From an uncultured Acidimicrobiaceae bacterium (GTDB taxonomy: Bacteria; Actinomycetota; Acidimicrobiia; Spongiisociales; UBA5794): a stretch of DNA of 33,188 nt. The notes under the pieces are model-generated. The model saw only the letters and a program-made list of their open reading frames with translations. It was not told the origin of the DNA and made no database searches. Position 1 is the stretch's first letter, and each line of letters opens with the position of its first letter. The position numbers and the translations under genes are program-made. Below, in pieces: positions 24,675 to 32,161 of the stretch. The stretch is taken from NCBI GenBank assembly GCA_947258375.1, contig CAMYIJ010000074.1, positions 1 to 33,188 on the forward strand. The letters are read 5' to 3'.

Positions 24675-25723
24675 TGACCATGAAGGCTGTGGTCCTGGCG
24701 GACTGGAACGAGTTGCGTGTCGAGGAGGTGGAGCAGCCCGTGCCCGGGCCGGGCGAGATCCTCGTCAAGGTGACGGCATGTGGCTTGTGCGGCACCGACC
24801 TCAAGATGGTCCAGGGAAGGTTTCAGGAACGTGGCTGGCCTCCGTCGCTGCCCTTCGTCATGGGCCATGAATGGACCGGCACCGTTGTGGAGATCGGCCC
24901 GGACGTCACGCGCACCGACCTCCAGGTGGGCGACCAGGTGGCGGCCGAGAACCACATCGGGTGCCGCGAATGTAGCAACTGCCGCACCGGCCGCTACAAC
25001 CTGTGCATCTCATCGGCCCGCAGCGAATTCAAGCTATACGGTCACACGGCCCCCGGGGCGCTGGCGGAGTACGCCGCCCGGCCGGCGGTGATGTTTCACA
25101 AGATCTCTGATTCGATCGGCCCGCTGGCCGGGGCCCTCGTCAACCAGGGGTCCCTCACCGTGCACGCGATGCGGCGTGTCGGCCTGGCGCCGGGCTCCAC
25201 CGCCGCGGTTTTCGGGCCGGGCCTTCTCGGCCTGATGTCAACGGCCAATGCGAAGGCGCTCGGCGCCGCGAGAGTGATCATCGTGGGCCGCGGCTCGCGG
25301 CTGTCGATCGCCGCAGAGATGGGCGCCGATGAGATCGTCGACTACGAGGCACAGGACCCGGTCGAGGCGATCCGCGATCTCACCGGCGGCCTCGGAGTCG
25401 ACTACGTGTTCGAGTGCGCCGGGAACCCCAGCGTCATTCCCCAGGCCCTCGCCTCGACGAAGCGCGGCGGCAAGGTCGCCCTGCTGGGCTTGACGGGTGG
25501 CAGCACAATTCCGATAAGTCCCGACAAGCTCACGCTCGACGAGATCGACCTGCTGGGAGTGCGGTCCAGCCCGAACGCATACCCCGCCATGATTCGGTTG
25601 ATGGAGACCGGCGCAGTCGATGTGTCCCCGCTGATGCACCACATCTATCCCATGGAGCGTGTCGGGGAAGCTCTCGACGCCCTGGAGTCACGTCAGGCCA
25701 TTCGCCCCATCGTCGCGATCTAG
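24674..25723 (+). CDS. Zinc-dependent alcohol/polyol dehydrogenase (MDR family)
   Basis: 349 residues, medium-chain dehydrogenase/reductase. Catalytic zinc ligands are Cys39 (CGLCGTD) and His65-Glu66 (GHEW); the structural zinc site is C97, C100, C103 and C111 (CRECSNCRTGRYNLC). The cofactor loop is GPGLLG (181-186), and the region following it supports NAD(P). Overall resemblance is to threonine, sorbitol and inositol-type dehydrogenases that oxidise a secondary alcohol to a ketone. It starts inside the stop of the creatininase gene, so the two are co-translated. Its last 36 bases overlap the end of the convergent alpha/beta hydrolase gene. Substrate not determined by sequence. Confidence 0.9.
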   Translation: MTMKAVVLADWNELRVEEVEQPVPGPGEILVKVTACGLCGTDLKMVQGRFQERGWPPSLPFVMGHEWTGTVVEIGPDVTRTDLQVGDQVAAENHIGCRECSNCRTGRYNLCISSARSEFKLYGHTAPGALAEYAARPAVMFHKISDSIGPLAGALVNQGSLTVHAMRRVGLAPGSTAAVFGPGLLGLMSTANAKALGAARVIIVGRGSRLSIAAEMGADEIVDYEAQDPVEAIRDLTGGLGVDYVFECAGNPSVIPQALASTKRGGKVALLGLTGGSTIPISPDKLTLDEIDLLGVRSSPNAYPAMIRLMETGAVDVSPLMHHIYPMERVGEALDALESRQAIRPIVAI

Positions 25724-26512
25724 TGGTCCGTCGGCCAGGAACTCGTGCACCGCGGCGAAGACCGCGTCCGGGGACTCCTTGTAGATGAGGTGCCCGCCGT
25801 TGAGAACCTGGTATCGGGCGTTGGGGATGAGCCGGGCGAGTTCCTCCGAGAAGTAGGGGGGCGTACATGCGTCGCCGTCTCCGACGAGGATCAGCGCGGG
25901 TACGTCGATTGTGCCGAGCCTCCGGCTCTCGTCGAAGTCGACGATCATGTCGATGCGTTGCGCCATGATCTGGGCGTCCCGGGTGCCGGCACCGGCCGCG
26001 GCGACCCAGGCCGCCACCTGGTCGTAGTGGTCCCGGAAGAATTGCGGCGAGTAGAGAAACAGCGCCGAAGTCGCCGTATAGAGCTCGGGGCCCGCCTCGA
26101 GCAGGATCTGTTTGCGGGCGGCGAACTGGTGCCGGAAGAAATCGTCCGGCTTCGCCCAGGAGCTGGCAATCAGGATCGAACGGGTCACGGAGCGATGGTC
26201 GAGCGCCATCTGCTGCGCGATCGCCCCTCCGGTGGACGACCCGAGGACGTGCGCCGGGCCGCAGTCGACGGCGGCGAGCACTGCTGCCATGTCGGCTGCA
26301 TGTTGCTCGATCGTGTATCCACCGGCCGGAGCATCCGAGGCCCCCGTCCCGCGGTGATCCGGGACAATCGTGAGGTAGTGCTCCGCCAGCATGTCGATGA
26401 GCGATCCCCAGGCCCGGCCGACGCCCCCGAGGCCGGAGAGCATCAGCAGTGGATCACCCTTGCCGGAGACCTCGTAGTGAATCCGGCACCCGTCGACGTT
26501 CACATGCGGCAT
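25688..26512 (-). CDS. Alpha/beta hydrolase, RutD/PcaD-like
   Basis: 274 residues. Oxyanion-hole region LMLSGLGGVGRAW, conserved DHRGTGASD turn, nucleophile elbow GSSTGG (Ser93), acid in LILVGDGDACTPP and catalytic His in LNGGHL. The SGLGG opening, the FLYSP segment and overall layout resemble RutD (aminoacrylate hydrolase of pyrimidine degradation) and 3-oxoadipate enol-lactonase PcaD. No other rut or pca genes are visible, so I give only the fold-level name. The gene is convergent with the dehydrogenase, overlapping by 36 bases, and lies about 96 bases downstream of the sugar dehydrogenase gene with a terminator between them. Confidence 0.88.
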   Translation of the reverse strand: MPHVNVDGCRIHYEVSGKGDPLLMLSGLGGVGRAWGSLIDMLAEHYLTIVPDHRGTGASDAPAGGYTIEQHAADMAAVLAAVDCGPAHVLGSSTGGAIAQQMALDHRSVTRSILIASSWAKPDDFFRHQFAARKQILLEAGPELYTATSALFLYSPQFFRDHYDQVAAWVAAAGAGTRDAQIMAQRIDMIVDFDESRRLGTIDVPALILVGDGDACTPPYFSEELARLIPNARYQVLNGGHLIYKESPDAVFAAVHEFLADGPLDRDDGANGLT

Positions 26513-26559
26513 ACCGCGAGACTACGGGATCTGTCCGATGCCGTCGAAGGTGACCCACC

Positions 26560-26594
26560 CACCGGGCTCCCCGCTCGGTCACGGGAGCCCGGTG
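26560..26594 (-). terminator. Strong intrinsic-type hairpin after the sugar dehydrogenase gene
   Basis: A perfect 12-bp inverted repeat, CACCGGGCTCCC (26560-26571) and GGGAGCCCGGTG (26583-26594), with an 11-base loop. It begins 14 bases past the stop of the PQQ-type dehydrogenase gene on the minus strand. No T-run follows, as in the I-shaped terminators common in Actinobacteria. Confidence 0.65.
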
Positions 26595-26608
26595 CGCGGG
26601 ATGCTCCG

Positions 26609-28384
26609 TCAGTCGACTTCGATTTGGCCGCGTATCTCTCCACCGGGATGGGCAACCGTGTGAACGTTGACGTAGGCGTTACCGCGCTGCATCTCCGTCA
26701 CCAGATCGTCGATCGTCATACCGGCCAGCGGCCCGAGAAGATCGGCAGCGGTGATGGCGCCGCGAGCGATCGTTTCCTCACCATCCACGTCGAGCCCGCC
26801 CGGTACGAGACCGAAGAGGAACGCAGCGACCGGTCCGTTTTCCCCTGCTGGTGCGATGTGGATGTGTGCCTGGAGGACACCTGCGATGTCCTCAACCTGG
26901 AGCTCATAACGAATCGTCGAGCGATCCTTGTCGACTTTGAAGCTCGCCTCACCCGAGGCATCGCTGGCCACGGGGGGGACTTCGTTGGCGCCGGCCAGGT
27001 CCGCTGCGAACTCTCTCGCATCGTCCGCCTCGACGATCTTCATGACTACGCCGGCCGTGCCGACTGGGGCAAACCCGGGTTGGCCGAGGACGTACAGTTC
27101 GCCCTTGCGGTCCTGTCCGAATCCGGTGACTCGTACGCCGAGGCCCGCCCCGACCGGATTGAGCTCGGCAATCGAGCCGTCGTCTGTCAGGTGGAACAGA
27201 CGGCTCAGCCAATCGCCGAATACGTAGGAGTCGCGAAGCGCTTTGACGCTCTTGCCGCGATACATGAAGCCGCCGGTTATCGAGATGCCCTCGTCATGGT
27301 CGTACTCGGCGACCGGGTCGATCATCCCCGCGGGGACGCCGGGCGAGTACACGGTGGTGAAGCCCCTATCGGCGCCGTTCATATCGAACAGGAAGCTGCC
27401 TTCCTTCACCGGCCATCCGTAGTTGCCCCCGCTGACGACGACGTCGACTTCCTCGATATCGTTCTGGCCGACGTCGGCCGCGATCAGCCGTCCGGTGCCG
27501 GTGTCGAACGAGAAGCGGTACGGATTGCGGAACCCGTACGCAAAGATCTCGTCGGCGCCCTGATGGCCGACGAACGGGTTGTTCGCCGGAATGCCGTACT
27601 CGCCGTTGCCCGAGTTGGTGCCCGCCGGATCGATCCGCAGGATCTTGCCGAGCACGTTGCCGTCACTGAGGTCCTGGCCGTTGCCTCCATCGGCATGCCC
27701 GGGACCCTGATCATCGGCCGCACCGCCGTCGCCGACGGCGATGTACAGCATGCCGTCGGGTCCGAAGTTGAGGGCGCCGCCGTTGTGGTTGAACTGTGGC
27801 TGGTCGATCGTCAGCAGAACTCGGGTACTGCTCGGGTCGACGACCGAGTGGGCTCGCTTCGGATGGGGGACCTTCCACTCGCGGATCACGGTCTGGTGGT
27901 TGGGCTCAACTCCGGCAGGCAGCGTCGAGAAGTCCGCGGCTTCAGCAGCCGGCTCAGAGGTGTAGGTGTAGATGAGACCGTTCTTGCGGTACTCGGGGTG
28001 GAATGCCAGGCCGAGGAGGCCGCGTTCATCGAAGGAACCGGGCCCAAACGCGCCCAACGGCACCAGCAACCCGAGCCCACCTTGGCCGACATCGAGGAAG
28101 GTCAGCCGGTCGGGGACCGTGCTGTTGTTGCCGGGATCCAGCTTCACAGCGGTGATCGTGCCGATCTGGTCGACCACAAAGAGCCGATGGTTGTCGCCGG
28201 GGGCATTGATGGCCCACACGGGTGAGGTGAAGCCGTCGGCCACCGGCTCCAATGCGATCGCCACATCGGATGCGGGTATCTCTTCGGTGATCACATCTTC
28301 GTGAACGGCCAGCGCCGTAGCCATCGAACTCATCAGGACTAGCGCCGCTCCGAGCGCGATCGTGTTGAACCGAAACCGTCTCAT
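26609..28384 (-). CDS. PQQ-type sugar (glucose/sorbosone) dehydrogenase fused to a CHRD domain, secreted
   Basis: 591 residues. A signal peptide (FNTIALGAALVLMSSMATAL, likely cleavage after ALA around 26) is followed by a six-bladed GSDH/YliI-like propeller at about 40-455. Its hallmarks are FNHNGGALNFGPDGMLYIAV then GDGG, AYGFRNPYRFSFD, and DVGQNDIEEV. A C-terminal CHRD domain at about 470-591 follows: FAADLAGANEVPPV, AHIHIAPAGENGPVAAFLFG and NVHTVAHPGGEIRGQI. The propeller oxidises aldose or polyol substrates with PQQ outside the membrane; CHRD is a chordin-derived beta domain, possibly for surface binding. The ATG at 28384 is preceded by GGAGGGACC; a frame extension upstream is not supported. 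Confidence 0.88.
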   Translation of the reverse strand: MRRFRFNTIALGAALVLMSSMATALAVHEDVITEEIPASDVAIALEPVADGFTSPVWAINAPGDNHRLFVVDQIGTITAVKLDPGNNSTVPDRLTFLDVGQGGLGLLVPLGAFGPGSFDERGLLGLAFHPEYRKNGLIYTYTSEPAAEAADFSTLPAGVEPNHQTVIREWKVPHPKRAHSVVDPSSTRVLLTIDQPQFNHNGGALNFGPDGMLYIAVGDGGAADDQGPGHADGGNGQDLSDGNVLGKILRIDPAGTNSGNGEYGIPANNPFVGHQGADEIFAYGFRNPYRFSFDTGTGRLIAADVGQNDIEEVDVVVSGGNYGWPVKEGSFLFDMNGADRGFTTVYSPGVPAGMIDPVAEYDHDEGISITGGFMYRGKSVKALRDSYVFGDWLSRLFHLTDDGSIAELNPVGAGLGVRVTGFGQDRKGELYVLGQPGFAPVGTAGVVMKIVEADDAREFAADLAGANEVPPVASDASGEASFKVDKDRSTIRYELQVEDIAGVLQAHIHIAPAGENGPVAAFLFGLVPGGLDVDGEETIARGAITAADLLGPLAGMTIDDLVTEMQRGNAYVNVHTVAHPGGEIRGQIEVD

Positions 28385-28521
28385 GGTCCCTCCTTCTGGC
28401 CGGTGCATCCGCTGCTTCTCGGCCGGGGTATGACTACCCACTACGGAGCTGGGGCGAGGACGGTTCCCTTCGTACTCTGCGGGGAGGACTAGCCGCCGAG
28501 CCGCAGGGTTGCGCGCGCCTC

Positions 28522-29754
28522 CTATTCGACTCCGGCGTATTCCGCAGCCGTCTCCGGGAAAAGCGCTTTGGCAATCTTGAACTTGTGAACGTCTGCGGTC
28601 CCGTCCATGTGCAGGAATATGGCGGCGTCGCGGAAGTGCTTCTCGATGCCGGTGTCACGCATCACTCCGCTGCCACCGTGCAGTTCCATCGCGCTGCGGC
28701 AGACGTCGAAGATGTTGTCGCCGGCGTACACCTTGGCCATCCAGGTGAGGTACGAGGCGTCGTCGGCACCGGCGTCGACGGCGCGGGCCGCCAGCCTGGT
28801 CATCGCCCGCACCGACTCGATCTTCGTCGCCATCTCCGCCATGGCTTTGGCCACTACCTGGTGCTTGATGAGCACCTTGCCGCCCTGGACGAACTCCTGC
28901 ACATACTGTGAGGTCTCCTCGTATGCGGCCACCCCGACCCCCAGGTTCTTGGCGGCCTGCAGGACCTTGCCCGGCTGGAAGTACACACCCGCTTTGCCCA
29001 GCGCGTCGTTCTCGATGAGTAGGTGGCTGGCGGGGATCCGGCAGTCGTCGAAGATCAACTCTCCCTGGTTCATGAACCGGGCGCCGAACTTCTCGTGGAC
29101 CCGGCCAATGGTGAACCCGGGGGTGTCGCGGGGCACCAGGAAGCTGCTCGTTCCGCTACGGATGCCCTTGGTCGGGTCGCTGTTGGCGTATATGACGTAG
29201 AGCTTGGCGTCGTACCCGTTGGTGATGAAGTGTTTGCGCCCGTTGAGCACCCAGTCGTCTCCGTCCCGCGTCGCCCTGGTCTGCATGGCGGCTTCCGGCA
29301 CGTCGTAGGGCAGCCATCGGTCGGAGGCGCCGCGCGGCTCGGTGAGGGCGTGAGCCAGGAGGAAGCCGGTGTCTTCGACGATCTTGGGGAACCACTCGTC
29401 CTGGAGTTCCTCTGAGGCGCAGTTGCTCAACAGCACCGAGACCTTCCAGACCTGCGCGAGGGTGTCCATGAAGCCGGAGTCACCTCGGGATAGTTCCTCG
29501 GCGAGGACGGCGAAGGTGAGCGCCTGGTGCTCCAACGGAACGCCGCCGTACTTCTCGGGTACGCCGAGGGTACGGATCCCGAGGGCATCGACCGCCTCGA
29601 GCAGCTCGTAGGGGACGCGCTCTTCGGGTGGGGCCAGCCACTCCCGATCCCGGTTGTTGGCCACCCAGGGGATGACAACCTCGTCGCTGAACCGGCGGGC
29701 AGTGTCTGCCAGCAGCCGATCCTCCTCGGACAGCTCCATCGTCGACATGCGCAT
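28522..29754 (-). CDS. Acyl-CoA dehydrogenase family protein
   Basis: 410 residues. An N-terminal helical domain with LGIRTLGVPEKYGG, a middle beta domain with LTEPRGASDR and WVLNGRKHFITNG (FAD/substrate contacts), and a C-terminal helical domain with ELHGGSGVM. In the family, the catalytic base of medium-chain enzymes is Glu in 'YEGT'; here that position reads HMDGT (Asp384), so the base is Asp or the reaction is unusual. It oxidises an acyl-CoA thioester using FAD and an ETF, but substrate is unclear. The ATG at 29754 has AGAGGAGA a few bases upstream. Lies between the hydrolase and sugar dehydrogenase genes on the minus strand. Confidence 0.9.
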   Translation of the reverse strand: MRMSTMELSEEDRLLADTARRFSDEVVIPWVANNRDREWLAPPEERVPYELLEAVDALGIRTLGVPEKYGGVPLEHQALTFAVLAEELSRGDSGFMDTLAQVWKVSVLLSNCASEELQDEWFPKIVEDTGFLLAHALTEPRGASDRWLPYDVPEAAMQTRATRDGDDWVLNGRKHFITNGYDAKLYVIYANSDPTKGIRSGTSSFLVPRDTPGFTIGRVHEKFGARFMNQGELIFDDCRIPASHLLIENDALGKAGVYFQPGKVLQAAKNLGVGVAAYEETSQYVQEFVQGGKVLIKHQVVAKAMAEMATKIESVRAMTRLAARAVDAGADDASYLTWMAKVYAGDNIFDVCRSAMELHGGSGVMRDTGIEKHFRDAAIFLHMDGTADVHKFKIAKALFPETAAEYAGVE

Positions 29755-29856
29755 CCAGTGTCTCCTCTCGTGGTAGTCAGAGCCTACGGCCGGGCATACC
29801 GCCGCGACAACCAGGTCCGCCGCAGGTCGGCGGGGCAGGGAGTGGGCCGGCCGGCC

Positions 29857-30942
29857 TCAGCTCCAGGGGCGCCAGATCCTGTAGGGGTTCTTGTAGCCGG
29901 GATCGTCGGGGTCCTTGAGGTAGCCCTCGATCTCGCTGTTCTTGAACAGGGTGACATCTTCGATCGGTGGAGTGACTCCCGGAGGGAACGCTTCGAGGAT
30001 GTCGTCGATGAGCAGGCTTTGATAGCGCAGTGCGACAGCGACCGCCCGCTTGGCCTTGTTCGCCGAGGCCAGGGTGGCTTTGCCCACAATGCCGACCGGG
30101 GTGGCGACCATTTCCAGCGGCGTGTTGTTGCGAACGCTCCACCAGAGGTTGGGGCGGTTGAGTTGATTGGCGGACTTGTTGAAATGCCCCTCCGGCAGGT
30201 AGCTGCGGCCTTCGGTGTCGACTGCCCGGCTCATGTCCACCGTCTCCGGGGCCAGCAGCAGCGCCAGCGATGTTTCGGACTCGTCGGCGTGAATGAAGTC
30301 GTACTCGAACGGTCCTCCGCGGTCCTTGGTGCGGTAGAAGTCGTTCATCGCGGCGCACCAGTCGAAGGCCATTGCGAAGAATGGCAGCTCCGGGTAGCGC
30401 AACGCGAATATGTCGATGGCGCCCGAGATCACCCAATGCTGGGCATGGTTGTTGACGAAGATCATCTTGCGGTAGCCCTGGGACCACAGCCCGAACATCA
30501 CGTCCACGAGCAGCTTCTCGAGAACGCTCTGGCTGATCGGGATGGTGCCGATCAGGCCGACGTGGTGCTTCGGATGGTTGCCGTACATCCAGGGCGACAT
30601 GGCCAGAGTGACCTCTTTGCCCTGCTTCGCAGTGGCGCGGCGGACGCCCTCCACCAACCTGGTCACCTGGAGCGTGTCCTGGGCACTCACCGAATGGGGT
30701 CCGTGGAGCTCGGTCGATCCGAGCGGAATCATCACGATATCGTTCTTCCGGCGTTTCTCGGCGAGTTCCCGCGGGTGGGTGTTCTGGAGGTAGGTGCCCG
30801 GGGTTTCCATCTCGCCGGGCGACGGGATCTCGTATTCCTCGGTCAGAATCCGATCGATCTCGGAGTCCGGCGCTTCCCAGATCTCCTGCATCAATCTCCC
30901 GACCGCGTTGTCCTCGAACTCGGGGGCGTTTATCGGGCTCAT
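29857..30942 (-). CDS. Creatininase-family hydrolase resembling 3-dehydro-scyllo-inosose hydrolase
   Basis: 361 residues, longer than classical creatininases because of N- and C-terminal extensions. Metal ligands: Glu78, His80 and Asp89 in GSTELHGPHSVSAQD, His166 in NNHAQHW and Glu223 in HADESETS. Segments such as AMSPWMYGNHPKHHVGLIGT, EGHFNKSANQ, RPNLWWSVRNNTPLE and the final YKNPYRIWRPW match my recollection of proteins annotated as 3-dehydro-scyllo-inosose hydrolase (IolN-like), which opens an oxidised inositol ring. The assignment rests on remembered resemblance and cannot be searched here. The ATG has AAAGGGA upstream. It is transcribed away from the transaldolase gene across the palindromic operator. 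Confidence 0.8.
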   Translation of the reverse strand: MSPINAPEFEDNAVGRLMQEIWEAPDSEIDRILTEEYEIPSPGEMETPGTYLQNTHPRELAEKRRKNDIVMIPLGSTELHGPHSVSAQDTLQVTRLVEGVRRATAKQGKEVTLAMSPWMYGNHPKHHVGLIGTIPISQSVLEKLLVDVMFGLWSQGYRKMIFVNNHAQHWVISGAIDIFALRYPELPFFAMAFDWCAAMNDFYRTKDRGGPFEYDFIHADESETSLALLLAPETVDMSRAVDTEGRSYLPEGHFNKSANQLNRPNLWWSVRNNTPLEMVATPVGIVGKATLASANKAKRAVAVALRYQSLLIDDILEAFPPGVTPPIEDVTLFKNSEIEGYLKDPDDPGYKNPYRIWRPWS

Positions 30943-30995
30943 GAGCGGTCCCTTTCAGTGATCTGGTTCCGAAAGCTCGTTTTCAGCATACCGAA

Positions 30996-31009
30996 TTGGA
31001 ACGTTCCAA
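30996..31009. promoter_or_regulatory. Perfect 14-bp palindrome, probable LacI-family operator
   Basis: TTGGAACGTTCCAA is identical to its own reverse complement and has a central CG, the standard form of LacI/GalR-family operators. It lies in the 127-base divergent region between the inosose-hydrolase-like gene (start 30942) and the transaldolase gene (start 31070). The LacI-family gene starts at 32158 in the same unit. Possible promoter elements border it: TACAAA at 31026-31031 (rightward -10) and, reading leftward, TATGCT (complement of 30985-30990). Repressor binding would block both directions. Confidence 0.75.
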
Positions 31010-31069
31010 GCTAGTCTGGGTGGGCTACAAACGCGAGTTACACTGACCCCGAAATCGGGAGGAATGAGC

Positions 31070-32161
31070 ATGCCGCAGACCGACTTCCTGAGCCCGCTCC
31101 ATCAGACAGTCAGTACCACCAAAACCGACTTCTGGAATGACTCCTGTTCGATAGGCGAACTCACCTACGCAATCGAGCACGGTGCCGTCGGCGCCACCAG
31201 CAACCCCACCATTGTCGAGCAGGTCCTGAGGGCGGAGCGCGACCTCTGGGTCGGCAGAATCCATGAGCTGATCGACACCAATCCATCGTGGACCGACGAG
31301 GAAGTCATGTGGCGGGTGTTCGAGGAGATCGGCGTCAAGGGTGCCGAGCTTCTGCTGCCCGTCTTCGAGCGCGAGGCCGGCAGGAAAGGGCGGCTGTCGA
31401 TACAGACCAACCCGTCGAACTATCGCAACGTCGACGGGATGGTCGAACAGGCCGTTCACTTTGCAGGACTGGCTCCCAACATCCAGGTCAAGCTTCCCGT
31501 GACCAACCGGGGTGTCGTGGCCATCGAAGAAGCGACCTACCGCGGTGTCAATGTGAACGCCACGGTCTGCTTCACAGTGCCGCAAGCCGTTGCCGTTGGT
31601 GAGGCCGTCGATCGTGGCCTGGCGCGCCGTGCCGCCGATGGTATGTCGATCGAGGACATGACGCCGGTGTGCACGATCATGGTCGGCCGCACCGACGACT
31701 GGATGGGAGTGGTGACCAAGCGCGACGGCATCACGGTCAACCCGGCCTATCTTCCGTGGTCGGGTGTCGCCGTCTTCAAGAAGGCCTACCGGATCTATCA
31801 GGAGCGCGGTTTCAAAGCCCGGCTGCTGGCGGCCGCCTATCGCCACCATCTCCACTGGTCGGAGCTGATCGGCGCTGATGCCATTCTCACGATTCCGTCG
31901 AAGTGGCAGAAGCTGTTCAATGCCTCGCAGGTCGAGGTCAAGGAGCGGATCGACGACGCCGTCGCGCCGGAGATCATTGCCGAGCTGCACGATCGTATCC
32001 CCGACTTCCGTATGGCGTACGACGAAGACGGGATGACCCTTGCCGAGTTCGATGGCTACGGGGCCACTGTGCGCACGCTGCGGGGTTTCATCGGATCCCA
32101 CCACGAACTGATCCGGGTGATCCGCGAGGACTTCATGCTTCCCAACCCCGACACGAAGTGA
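31070..32161 (+). CDS. Transaldolase-family protein
   Basis: 363 residues, TIM-barrel aldolase of the TalB/TAL family. GATSNPTIVEQVL (41-53) matches the conserved 'GVTSNPTI' phosphate-side motif; the Schiff-base Lys is K141 in IQVKLPVT; NATVCFTVPQAVAVGEAV matches the 'NVTLIFS' strand. The family breaks C-C bonds by a lysine imine; the substrate need not be a pentose-phosphate sugar. The start is decided by the ribosome binding site: GGGAGGA (31057-31063) abuts an ATG at 31064 and is six bases from ATG 31070, so 31070 is chosen. Its TGA overlaps the GTG of the LacI gene (GTGA). The operator lies upstream. Confidence 0.88.
   Translation: MPQTDFLSPLHQTVSTTKTDFWNDSCSIGELTYAIEHGAVGATSNPTIVEQVLRAERDLWVGRIHELIDTNPSWTDEEVMWRVFEEIGVKGAELLLPVFEREAGRKGRLSIQTNPSNYRNVDGMVEQAVHFAGLAPNIQVKLPVTNRGVVAIEEATYRGVNVNATVCFTVPQAVAVGEAVDRGLARRAADGMSIEDMTPVCTIMVGRTDDWMGVVTKRDGITVNPAYLPWSGVAVFKKAYRIYQERGFKARLLAAAYRHHLHWSELIGADAILTIPSKWQKLFNASQVEVKERIDDAVAPEIIAELHDRIPDFRMAYDEDGMTLAEFDGYGATVRTLRGFIGSHHELIRVIREDFMLPNPDTK

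Noticed and set aside
25745..28225. 826-codon plus-strand open frame
   Set aside because: It lies antisense to two well-supported genes (alpha/beta hydrolase and sugar dehydrogenase) and has no family-like segments; it results from high GC content.
29527..31014. 495-codon plus-strand open frame
   Set aside because: Antisense to the acyl-CoA dehydrogenase and the inosose-hydrolase-like genes, and it runs across their intergenic region without a domain.
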